A stretch of 13,346 nt of DNA from Planctomycetota bacterium (GTDB lineage: Bacteria; Planctomycetota; Phycisphaerae; WQYP01), in contig JAJZCT010000028.1 in assembly GCA_021828925.1 (NCBI GenBank), forward strand, positions 1 through 13,346, written 5' to 3'. Numbering within the stretch: position 1 is the first letter of the stretch; the number at the start of each line of letters is the position of its first letter. Shown one piece after another: positions 1-8,000 of the stretch. Under the pieces are notes generated by a model that worked only from the letters and a program-made list of their open reading frames with translations, was not told the origin of the DNA and did no database searches. The position numbers and the translations under genes were made by a program.

Positions 1-567
1 AAAAAGCAGACCCAGCGTCTTACCCTGCGCTGCGGCCTGATAAAGTGGCGCAGAACCGGGCGAACCAATTTCCTCATCCGGATTCAGCACCACATCCCAA
101 CCCAGATGTCCCGCAAATTCCGATTCCTCCAGCGCCTGCAGGGCAATTAACAGAATCGCGATGCCCCCCTTGGCATCAGCCACGCCCGGGCCGCACATTT
201 CCTGGCCGCATCGCCGCACTTGTTGAAATGTGCTCTCCGCACCGTACACGGTATCAAAATGAATCCCCATCAATACGCGATTGGCCCGCTGCGGATGCCC
301 TTGAATGAATAATGCCGGCCCCAGCGGACGTGCGGCAAACTCCCCATTGGATTCAATAACGATCTGCGGTGGTAACGCCATGCGCCGGACCGGATGCCGC
401 AAAACCGCGAAGGCATCGGTAAGCACATCGGCCATGTGGCTAAGACCGGCGATATTGTAGCTGCCGGAATTGATGCCCGCCCATTGCATAACCAACGATT
501 CCATGCGTGTTTGCTGGGCCTCAATCCAGGCCAGTATGGGTGCGAAATCCGCCACAGACGCCCTCAT
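1..567 (-). CDS. M20-family metallohydrolase (carboxypeptidase G2-like), C-terminus missing at window edge
   Basis: Partial gene; the 189 visible codons run off the left edge without a stop. The frame shows the zinc-dependent M20 amidohydrolase/peptidase signature. HFDTVYG (residues 103-109) gives the first metal-binding His and the Asp two residues later. GPGVADAKGG (127-136) has the bridging Asp131. NPDEEIGSPGS (162-172) has the catalytic Glu pair 165/166. Family members cleave terminal amino acids or acyl groups from peptides and N-acyl amino acids, mostly in the cytoplasm; the exact substrate cannot be read here. The start at 567 is forced: the only codons between it and the upstream lipoprotein's in-frame stop are TTA, TTT and TTC. 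There is no clear Shine-Dalgarno, so translation may depend on coupling to the lipoprotein gene 9 bases upstream. The dimerisation domain and last zinc ligands lie outside the window. Confidence 0.9.
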   Translation of the reverse strand, partial: MRASVADFAPILAWIEAQQTRMESLVMQWAGINSGSYNIAGLSHMADVLTDAFAVLRHPVRRMALPPQIVIESNGEFAARPLGPALFIQGHPQRANRVLMGIHFDTVYGAESTFQQVRRCGQEMCGPGVADAKGGIAILLIALQALEESEFAGHLGWDVVLNPDEEIGSPGSAPLYQAAAQGKTLGLLF

Positions 568-576
568 GAAAAATAA

Positions 577-1080
577 TTAACGGCGGTTTTGTCCACGGCG
601 TTCCCGATCGGGGCCGGGTGGCCGATGCACGGGCGCTCCGCGTGGCGGTTCGGGCAGCATTCTTGGACGCGGTCCCTGCCAGAAACGCGCCTGCTGAGGG
701 GGCCGTCCGGGATAATAGTGCCAGCGGTTGTCGCGATCCTGATAGTAGTAAACGCGGCGAGCGGGATCAAAATAATAATTAAATCCCACAACGGGACCCG
801 GTGGCGGCAAATATTGCGGCACCGGGCCGCGCCAGAATACCGCGTTCGGCGGTGGCGGTGAGGGGCAATACCGCCAGCCATAACTGGGGTAATAGCAATA
901 ATAAGCCTGAAAGACCGGGTCAAAATAATATTCATACGCATACGGGCCCGGTTGCTGAACCGCTATGGCCCCGCCGCGCCAATAGGCACCAGCCCAATAG
1001 CCGTTGCATCCTGCGATACTCAACGTTCCGAAGCATACTGCCATCGCCAGAAAAATTCGTTTTGATTGTGCGGTCCGCAT
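577..1080 (-). CDS. Small Tyr/Pro-rich lipoprotein with two tandem YYFDP repeats
   Basis: A 167-residue predicted lipoprotein of unrecognised family. The N-terminus has a basic start, a hydrophobic core (IFLAMAVCFGTL) and the lipobox LSIAGC, with the lipidated Cys at residue 25, so export and membrane anchoring are expected. The mature part holds two copies of a 46-residue unit, at about 50-94 and 101-146. Each has YYFDP, then a Tyr-rich run, then W-x-Y, a Pro stretch, A-x-FW-x-GP and L-P-x-PP. The tail (about 150-167) is Pro/Arg-rich and basic. The frame stays open upstream to 1233, but the start at 1080 is preferred: AAGGA sits 8 bases before it, a TATAAT lies at 1117-1122, and it places the signal peptide at the N-terminus. 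ATG at 1089 is the alternative. It probably shares a transcript with the M20 gene. Function unknown; an envelope or surface-structural role is a guess. Confidence 0.8.
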   Translation of the reverse strand: MRTAQSKRIFLAMAVCFGTLSIAGCNGYWAGAYWRGGAIAVQQPGPYAYEYYFDPVFQAYYCYYPSYGWRYCPSPPPPNAVFWRGPVPQYLPPPGPVVGFNYYFDPARRVYYYQDRDNRWHYYPGRPPQQARFWQGPRPRMLPEPPRGAPVHRPPGPDRERRGQNRR

Positions 1081-1116
1081 GTGATCCATCCTTTTCCTGA
1101 TCCGCAATACAGATAC

Positions 1117-1122
1117 ATTATA
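1117..1122 (-). promoter_or_regulatory. Probable -10 box for the lipoprotein gene
   Basis: The minus strand reads TATAAT here, a perfect -10 hexamer, about 37 bases before the chosen ATG at 1080. A start site near 1110 would give a leader of about 30 bases containing the AAGGA ribosome-binding site. No good -35 hexamer is seen at 16-18 bases (TTCGCC at best), so this is a partial promoter call. Confidence 0.5.
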
Positions 1123-1233
1123 TCCGGTAATCCGCGCACCGGCGAAAATGCCTCGCCTTTGCGAATCAGGCCGGATAAGACCGCTACCGTATGGGGTAGC
1201 ATGTTCAGTATGGGGCCGTATTGATTCCTGCAA

Positions 1234-1480
1234 GGGTAGCAGCAGATTGGGCGGGGCTGATTGGCCGTTTGAAACATGACGGGGGATGATTAAGCGTGCA
1301 GCATTTCAAGCTGCAATATCCCCGATATTTCACCTATTTCCGCCCCCATGTGCCCATGCATTCTTGCCGTAAGCCGTGTGAACCGATTTCGTAACGCAGG
1401 CGTTCCGCCTGCTTGCCCGCAATATGTCACAATTGGCCGTTTGATTGCCTATTTTGCATGATGCGACACACATAAATGTA
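1234..1480. other. Divergent intergenic region with small hairpins and a 13-bp direct repeat
   Basis: No gene is supported between the lipoprotein and the exporter. The stretch holds three small inverted repeats. TGCAGC/GCTGCA lies at 1297-1315 (7-base loop). AATATC/GATATT lies immediately after it at 1315-1329 (CCC loop). A perfect GC-rich 7-bp stem, GCAGGCG/CGCCTGC, lies at 1396-1412 (TTC loop). ATTGGCCGTTTGA occurs twice in the same orientation, at 1260-1272 and 1432-1444. None is followed by a convincing T-run, so these are not called as terminators. Confidence 0.5.
1396..1412. repeat. GC-rich perfect inverted repeat (7-bp stem, 3-base loop)
   Basis: GCAGGCG-TTC-CGCCTGC is a perfect short hairpin in the non-coding region between divergent genes. 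It could be one copy of a dispersed REP-like palindrome, but only one copy is present in this window, so that is inference. Confidence 0.4.
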
Positions 1481-1570
1481 AATGGCTCTGCGGCGGGATT
1501 CACCCGCGATTCGATATAACCGCACCCGCTTTCGGGCGGCGTCGGATTTCTTACTTAAGAGGCAAAGAGT

Positions 1571-1579
1571 TGCTATAAT
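1571..1579 (+). promoter_or_regulatory. Extended -10 promoter element of the ABC exporter
   Basis: TGCTATAAT is an extended -10 motif (TGn followed by a perfect TATAAT at 1574-1579). The hexamer 17 bases upstream, TTACTT at 1551-1556, is a poor -35, as is common for extended -10 promoters. The predicted start site near 1586 lies downstream of an in-frame ATG at 1482 but upstream of the ATG at 1614. It therefore decides the start of the transporter gene and leaves a leader of about 28 bases. Confidence 0.65.
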
Positions 1580-1613
1580 CGCTGTTTGGTTAGCTGGTAT
1601 TCGGGAAACGTTA

Positions 1614-3785
1614 ATGAAACCATTTTGGCGATTGATGCGGGGGGCGTGGCCCTACCGATGGCAGATTGTATTTTCCTTTTTATGTGCTATCGGTGTGAGT
1701 TTGTCCTACGCGTCGGGCGTGGCGACGCTTTATCCGGTTATGAAGATATTTATGGGAGCGGAAGGGGTGCATGGCTGGCGGGATCAGACCGTTACGCAAC
1801 AACGCCTGCACATTCAGGCCATGGGGTTAAACGCCAGTGCCCGCAGCGGTAAATTGGCCATTACGGTTCTTGGTGTGGGAACCAAATCGCAGTCAGCTCT
1901 GCACAATATTCAAATTGGCGATCAGATTCGCAACGTTCAGATTGTATCACCAGCCGGGAAAACGCTGGGTTCTGCGGATTCCTGGCTGAAAATGATGTCG
2001 CTGCTGGCGAATGCCAGGCCCGGCAGTACCGCAAAATTAGATGTAACCGCCAATGATGGCTCTGGTCCGCGAACCCTCACGGTCACGCTGCCCCCGTTGA
2101 CCTTCGGTACTCGGCTATGGGCATCCGCGATCGAACTTATGCCGCATAGCCGAATATGGAGCCTGTTCTGGGTGGTGATGGTATTTATCGGTTTGTGTAT
2201 TGTCGGCAGTACATTCCGGTATCTGCAGACGTTTATCAGCGGCGTGGTGGCCAACAAAATGATTGTTGATCTGCGTCGCAAACTTTTCAATCGCATTCTG
2301 GATTTGCCGCTGTCTTACACCTCAAACAAGGGGACCCATGATCTGGTGAGCCGGGTGAATGTGGATACCACCTTTGTGGCCGGCGGCCTGGGAACGGTTT
2401 TGGGAAAAGCGATTCTTGAGCCGACAAAATCGTTGGGCGTGGCCATTCTTGCGGTGATGGTGGATTGGCAAATGTTTCTGGCCATGCTGCTGATATTGCC
2501 GGCGATGGGGGTGGTGATTCGCAAATATGGCAAGAAAATGATGAATATGGGCGGCATGCAGTTGCAGGGCTGGTCAGAGGTGGTGGGGATCAGCAGCGAG
2601 GCATTGGCTTCCATGCGGGTTATCAAGGCGTATTCCGGAGCCGGTTATGAACGGCGGCGCTTTGCCAAGGCCAATCGGGATTTGTTCAAAGCCATTCGCC
2701 ATCTGCAGCATTACATGGCTCTCTCGCGGCCGCTGTTTGAAACCATGTCCATCATACTGGTAAGCGTTCCGCTGATGTGGGCGGCGGAATTGACGTTTCA
2801 TCATGTCATTGGCCGCGACGAGTTTTTCCTGATGCTGGCTTGCCTGATTGCTATTTTTGAACCACTGCGCAAGCTCAATGACATTAACAGTCAGGTGCAA
2901 ATCGCCAATTCCGCGGCTGCTCGCTGTTTTGAAGTTATTGATCTTGCGCCTGAACCCAATTTGTCTCCGAGTTTGCCGAAGCTGCCCCGGCACAGCCAAA
3001 GCGTGCAATTCGAGAATGTGTCGTTTAAGTATCCGGGCCATGATGAGTGGGTTCTACAGAATATTGATCTGAACATTCAGCGCGGACAAATGGTGGCCGT
3101 GGTTGGAAGTAACGGATCGGGTAAAACCACGCTGCTTTCGCTGTTGCCGCGGCTGTATATTCCCACCGAAGGGCGGATCCTCATTGATGGCGTGGATGCG
3201 GCGACGGTATCGGTCAATTCTCTGCGGCGGCAGATTGGCCTGGTAACGCAGGAAACCGTGCTGTTTTCCGATACGCTGTACAACAACATTGCCTATGGAA
3301 TGCGGCAAGCCGGCGGCGATCAGATCATGGAAGCGGCCCGCCGCAGCTACGTGGATGAATTCGTCCGAGACTTGCCCCAGGGATATCAGACGCAGGTGGG
3401 GCAGGGGGGCGCGCGGCTTTCCGGCGGGCAACGGCAGCGCATTGCCTTGGCACGGGCCATATTACGTGACCCGGCCATTCTGATACTTGATGAAGCCATG
3501 AGTCAGGTGGATTCAGACAGCGAAGCGAAAATTGCCCTGGCGCTGGAAGATTTCATGCGCAATCGCACGACGTTTGTTATCGCGCACCGCTTCAGCACCG
3601 TCATGTCGGCGGATATGGTTGTATGCCTGGACGCCGGACGAATCGTCGGCTGTGGCACGCACCAGGAACTCTACATAAATTGCCCGCCGTATCGGCGGCT
3701 GTATGATACGCAGTTGATCAGCGCTGCCGGAGAACCAGTGGAAACAGTTACGGCCGGAAGCGACCTCGCGCCGGACGTCGCATAA
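1614..3785 (+). CDS. MsbA-like ABC exporter half-transporter with an extracytoplasmic PDZ-like insert
   Basis: A 723-residue fused permease-ATPase of the type IV exporter class; such proteins act as homodimers moving lipids, glycolipids or drugs across the inner membrane using ATP. TM1 is at about 16-44 and TM2 at about 183-205. Between them, instead of a short loop, is an insert of about 135 residues. Its segment 80-164 looks PDZ-like: a strand, then SALHNIQIGDQI (the usual GD-x-I turn), then PGSTAKLDV and TLTVTLPPL. The remaining TMs follow at about 270-430. The nucleotide-binding domain has Walker A GSNGSGKT (498-505), Q-loop Gln546, signature LSGGQ (602-606), Walker B LILDEA (623-628) and H-loop His658. 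The D-loop is SQVD rather than the usual SALD. All catalytic residues are present. The start at 1614 was chosen over 1482 because the promoter lies between them; GGGAA precedes it by 8 bases. The substrate is unknown. The neighbouring glycan genes suggest a lipid-linked saccharide or lipid A type cargo, but this gene is convergent with them. Confidence 0.9.
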   Translation: MKPFWRLMRGAWPYRWQIVFSFLCAIGVSLSYASGVATLYPVMKIFMGAEGVHGWRDQTVTQQRLHIQAMGLNASARSGKLAITVLGVGTKSQSALHNIQIGDQIRNVQIVSPAGKTLGSADSWLKMMSLLANARPGSTAKLDVTANDGSGPRTLTVTLPPLTFGTRLWASAIELMPHSRIWSLFWVVMVFIGLCIVGSTFRYLQTFISGVVANKMIVDLRRKLFNRILDLPLSYTSNKGTHDLVSRVNVDTTFVAGGLGTVLGKAILEPTKSLGVAILAVMVDWQMFLAMLLILPAMGVVIRKYGKKMMNMGGMQLQGWSEVVGISSEALASMRVIKAYSGAGYERRRFAKANRDLFKAIRHLQHYMALSRPLFETMSIILVSVPLMWAAELTFHHVIGRDEFFLMLACLIAIFEPLRKLNDINSQVQIANSAAARCFEVIDLAPEPNLSPSLPKLPRHSQSVQFENVSFKYPGHDEWVLQNIDLNIQRGQMVAVVGSNGSGKTTLLSLLPRLYIPTEGRILIDGVDAATVSVNSLRRQIGLVTQETVLFSDTLYNNIAYGMRQAGGDQIMEAARRSYVDEFVRDLPQGYQTQVGQGGARLSGGQRQRIALARAILRDPAILILDEAMSQVDSDSEAKIALALEDFMRNRTTFVIAHRFSTVMSADMVVCLDAGRIVGCGTHQELYINCPPYRRLYDTQLISAAGEPVETVTAGSDLAPDVA

Positions 3786-3998
3786 CATGGTCGGCGGGTG
3801 GTTAGTGTATTAGCACTGCGGGGCGATGGGGGGGCGATACCCGAAGCGTTGAGCCGTGAGGTCTCCCGGGTACTCCCGCCCTCCAAAACTGCTTCGGTTT
3901 ACGTAATTGGTAAATCTCCACCGATGTATCTAACCTTCGAAAGAGGTGCAACCCGTCGCCGCAACTGCCCCGGTTGCAGACCTCAAAGTTCCGGAATA
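3786..3998. other. Convergent intergenic gap, no clear terminator
   Basis: This 213-base gap separates the 3' ends of the exporter (plus) and the DxD glycosyltransferase (minus). I looked for a bidirectional terminator and found only 4-bp stems without T-runs (for example AGTG/CACT around 3803-3816). Open frames here are short and resemble nothing I recognise. Confidence 0.5.
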
Positions 3999-5027
3999 TT
4001 ATTTGCCCCCTGCACGGAGCCACGCATGGTAGCTGTTTGGCGCGGATGAAAATGGATCGGGGAAAGCCTCCTTCAGATCCATCCGGTGGCGGAATAGAAC
4101 GCGGTGTTCTTTTAGGATTGGTTCGCCGTTCTGGTATGTACCAAACGCCCAATAACCTGGAGGCAAGTCGATCGCTCGACAGTCCACAAGCCGAGAGCGG
4201 TACCACTTTATCAGTTCAAATACCTCGTGCCGGCCTTGGGAATATTTAGAGACCATGGTCTCTCCAACGCCGTTAATCTTGGTAAAATGGAAGAATCTCA
4301 ACGGGCTATTCCCTGCCAGTATCTGTCCGTCGTCAGTAATTTGCACCGGGCGCTTGCTGAGATTCCAACTCGCGACGTTGTAGCCGGTGTCCCGTAAAAT
4401 CGCGACCTCCTCAAAGAAACTCGGTACCAAATCGCACCAGCGTTGGTCGGTAAACAATCCTCTTGCGGGATCGTCGTGGCAAAAAACAAGCAGGCGGTCA
4501 CGCCACCAGTCTGCAAAGCGCCTCCCCTCACTGCAATTGCGCACCGCAATAAAGCCAAGATTGTAAATGCCGTGTTTGAGCGATCCGATTTCGTTGTCCA
4601 CAATCGCCTGGAAGTTCTCATCTGGATCCGTCTGGTGGGGAGTCAGCACAATCGCATTCCGGTCAAGAAGATCAACCACCGGGGTCAGCGGTGAAAACAA
4701 CGCGATATCGGGATCAAGGTAAATGACCTTAGTTGCTCCAGCGTCCAAAAGTCGGCATAGCATCGGGCCTTTTACCGCAGTGCACAACTCAACCAGGTCG
4801 TGGCAGAAGGCCCATCGTCGCCAGTCCTGAATCCCCAATTCCTCGATGCGAATGATATCGTCAAACGGTTCGTTCGCGGGATCAAACTGGAATCCTGCTG
4901 GTTCAGTATCGGATAGACACAGCCACATCTTCCAATCGGGATGATGCTCCCTGACGGTGCCAGCCAAAACCCTTGCTCGATCCAAGTAGCTGAATGTGAC
5001 ACTCGTAAAGCAATGAACCTCAGGCAT
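3999..5027 (-). CDS. DxD glycosyltransferase (GT-A-like, nucleotide-sugar dependent)
   Basis: A 342-residue soluble protein with the layout of GT8-like nucleotide-diphospho-sugar transferases. An N-terminal strand (VHCFTSVTFSYLDRARVLA) leads to VIYLDPDIALFSPL, whose D-P-D at 105-107 is the expected metal/UDP-sugar site. It is followed by IYNLGFIAVR (about 154-163), TDQRWCDLVP (193-202) and an FHFTKING stretch with His247. The family transfers a sugar from a nucleotide donor to a glycan or lipid acceptor at the cytoplasmic membrane face; donor and acceptor are not readable. The start at 5027 is chosen because GGAGGGG sits 4 bases upstream. The frame extends to 5123, but that part lies wholly inside the upstream gene. 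The ATG overlaps the end of the FkbM fusion gene by 8 bases, implying translational coupling. This is the last gene of the minus-strand operon. Confidence 0.85.
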   Translation of the reverse strand: MPEVHCFTSVTFSYLDRARVLAGTVREHHPDWKMWLCLSDTEPAGFQFDPANEPFDDIIRIEELGIQDWRRWAFCHDLVELCTAVKGPMLCRLLDAGATKVIYLDPDIALFSPLTPVVDLLDRNAIVLTPHQTDPDENFQAIVDNEIGSLKHGIYNLGFIAVRNCSEGRRFADWWRDRLLVFCHDDPARGLFTDQRWCDLVPSFFEEVAILRDTGYNVASWNLSKRPVQITDDGQILAGNSPLRFFHFTKINGVGETMVSKYSQGRHEVFELIKWYRSRLVDCRAIDLPPGYWAFGTYQNGEPILKEHRVLFRHRMDLKEAFPDPFSSAPNSYHAWLRAGGK

Positions 5028-8000
5028 TGAACCCCTCCGGATGAGTTGATTTGGACAGAACGAACGAGGCGCTATGGCCATGCGGATGCAGTTTCCCTCG
5101 CTTACGATTGGCTGCTGCGGCAAGGGACAGTATCTTCCCGCTGGAAAAGAGATTCAGTAGTGCGTCCTCGTCCGGAAGCGCAATCCCTTGTCCCGGCGCA
5201 ATGGCGGAAACGGCGTGCCAGATGTTCCCCGCGTCGGGCCTCGTCACCACGAAAGCTCCGGCGGCCAGGGCCTCATGCGCAGCGATACAGAATGTTTCCG
5301 ACGCGCTCATCGACCACAGAATCACAGCGTCGATACCATGGTCGGTTATGGCCTTCACCATGGCGTCGCGGTCGGCTTGGCTAACGCGGACGGTAACGTT
5401 TTTAATTTCTTCGGGCAACGCCCTGTCGCTGACACCAAGCTGAAAAAACGAATACCTCGGGTCGGACGTCAGTTGGCGCGCTAACCGGGCGTATACCGTC
5501 CATCCCTTGAAATATTGTGGTGCTCCGAGATACGCCACTCGCAGTGGGGCGTCATGGGGGCCGGCCTTATTTGGCGTGACCGGCGTATCGAGCACCACGC
5601 GGCAATTCGGAGAGACAATTTTGCGGGTGTGGGCAAGTTTCCCATGATGTGTCCAAAAATCCATCGCGAATTGCGATGGTGCCATTACAATAGGATTGGT
5701 CGCCGCGAACAATGCCTCAATGCGCGGGACATGGCTCTGTCGTTCGGATCCATAGCAGCATATTTTACATGCTGCCGATGTTATCGGCGGCGCGTGGCAG
5801 AATGTTGCGCCGTTCCTCAGTAGTTGCCAGTTCGGGCACAGCGTGAAGAAATCGTGAATACATACGATTCGCTGTTCCGGGGCACAGCATTGTGCCAAGA
5901 TCGCAACATGCTCAGGAGCGTATCCAAGGAGGTGCCACACGATACTCCAGCAGTTCGTACCACGCTGCCTTACATCACGTACCACGCTTATCAAATCAAT
6001 CATTCGAGCCCTACCGATGCGCCGGCCGTTCATCGTCAGCGTGACCAAGAATTTTTCGGCAGGTGAGACATCCGCGAGCATTGGAAGTGGCTGGGTCGGG
6101 TGAGCGTGCAGGTACGCCCATCCCGCCCGGCGGAAGGCCATCTCTTCATCTCCAACACAAACCTGAATTCCTCCGGGAACTGAGGTATAGTCGTCGTGAC
6201 TCAGGGAAACCGCTAATCCTGCAGGACGCCCACCCCCATCAGCGGTTAGGGCGTTAAGGATTTCTGACCGGCCTACGGTGGCTTGCCCCGGTTTTTGCAT
6301 CCAAGTCGCCGCAATCACACGTGGCGAACTCGCGCTCTCAATCAAGCCTCTCTTTGCATCGCTCGTCGCTTTCCCAGTTGTCTCAAGTATGTGAGGGGGC
6401 CTAACCACTTTAGGAGGTATTTGTTTATTCATCAGAAAATATCGGATCGGACGCGTTTTGCGACGCAGGGAAATCAGCGTGTCGACCAGCGGTAAGTGAT
6501 TGGTGCCAGCCGATTTTCCCGGAATCGGTTGCAGTGGGGAAGCCGTCGGCGGAAGCTGTTTTCTCATTACGGCATATCGGAACGGTCGCGTTTTCATCCG
6601 AAGTCCGCGCAGTAAGCCGGCAAATGGTTGCGATCGTGTCGCGTGGGCACCTGCTTTGTTGTCGCCATGCCGGCCATTGTCGATGCGCTTCCCCATCAGG
6701 GGGTAGCGGATCGCGCGTGTTTTTTTTCGCAGGTACTTCAGTATCCCAATTAGGCTTCGGCTTTCTCGGACTGATAATGTCCGGGAGTACTCGTCAATTT
6801 TTTCGCGAGCGGCCGTCAACTCTTGTGCCATGGAGGCGATTCTGGCGTCGCGATCGCAAAGGTCGCCTTGAAGGCCGGCGATCCGATTTTCACAACCTGA
6901 CAGCTTCGCCTGTAGCTCGCCCGTTTCGGCTTCCGCGATCTCCACTCGCCTCGTAAACTCTATTGTCAAAGCATGTATCTTTTCTCCGAGCGCTTGAATC
7001 ACTCCATTCCCCTTCAAGCTGTCCTTCGTAAGCTCGGTCAATTTGATATCCCGCTCCGCCGCTTGCGCCGCGAAGGTTTCCACCTGCTTGGCGAGTGAAG
7101 TGGCTCGCTCGTTGGCCCGCGATGCAGCGTCGTTCAGTTCAGAAATTCGCCGGTCACGCTGGGCAATAGCGGCCGGCCCGGCCAATGCGGTTTGATCGCG
7201 CTCCATTAATTGCGCCGCCAGTGACTTGAGTTGCTTTGCGACCGACTCGGCGTTTTGGTTGCTCTTTAAAAGCACCTGGCTGAACTCTGATATCTGCAGG
7301 TTCATCGCGCCAATATCGCCCCTGAGCAAATCAATTTCCCGTGGTTGTTCTTCCTTGCTGTCATTATCCGTTTGGCTTGCCGGCCCCTTTTGCTGGGGGG
7401 GCGGCTGCCCGTCCAGGAAACTCGCGTATTTGTCTCCGTGCAGGTAACGCCCCGCCAGTGCAGCCAGTTCCGTTGCGTCTTTCCCTTTCCACTCCGGCAT
7501 TCCCCACCTTGGTGTGAGCCAAAGCGCCCGCTTCAAATCCTCCCGGTTGCGTATCGTTCGCAGCATTGCACCCTGGACGCTTAGTTCGTGGCTTATCATC
7601 GGGGCTGCTCCCGTCGTCGCCAACAGGCCAGCCTCGTAGGCAATCGGAAATATGGGTGTCGCGTTCTTAGCGTAATTACGAGAGTTGAAGCTGTTAAAAG
7701 CGAAGTAGTGCACGTTATACCCCGCCTGAGACAAGGCCTCCGCGAGCGCAAGGGTGCCGGGGGCCTCGAGTGCCTCCACCCACAGCATCGTACCCGCTTC
7801 GACGAGTTGGCTCAGGCAGGGAAACAAAACCCGCTCCTCCATTTTTTCGATGTCCAACTTAATAAGATCGAACGGGCCGTATTCCGCGACCAGATTGGAC
7901 AGGGACAACACACTTGGAGGACGGCTCCCGATAATGGATGCCGACGGATGTTCGGTTTGTCCCGCAAACGAAAACGATCCGATATTTCCCGGGCTATAGT

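Noticed and set aside
45..308. Plus-strand 87-residue Pro-rich frame
   Set aside because: Antisense to the clear M20 hydrolase motifs.
1081..1233. N-terminal extension of the lipoprotein to 1233
   Set aside because: It would bury the signal peptide and lipobox about 50 residues in; a ribosome-binding site and TATAAT fit the start at 1080.
1482..1613. N-terminal extension of the ABC exporter from the ATG at 1482
   Set aside because: An extended -10 promoter (1571-1579) lies inside it, the residues are Arg-rich and not family-like, and normal family length begins at 1614.
3803..3816. Possible terminator hairpin AGTG/CACT between convergent genes
   Set aside because: Only a 4-bp stem with no T-run on either strand.
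3802..4206. 134-residue minus-strand open frame over the convergent gap
   Set aside because: It overlaps the glycosyltransferase 3' end in another frame, has no motif, and composition looks like chance.
5028..5123. Longer start of the DxD glycosyltransferase at 5123
   Set aside because: The extra 32 residues overlap the FkbM fusion's coding sequence, lack family similarity, and the strong GGAGGGG site points to 5027.
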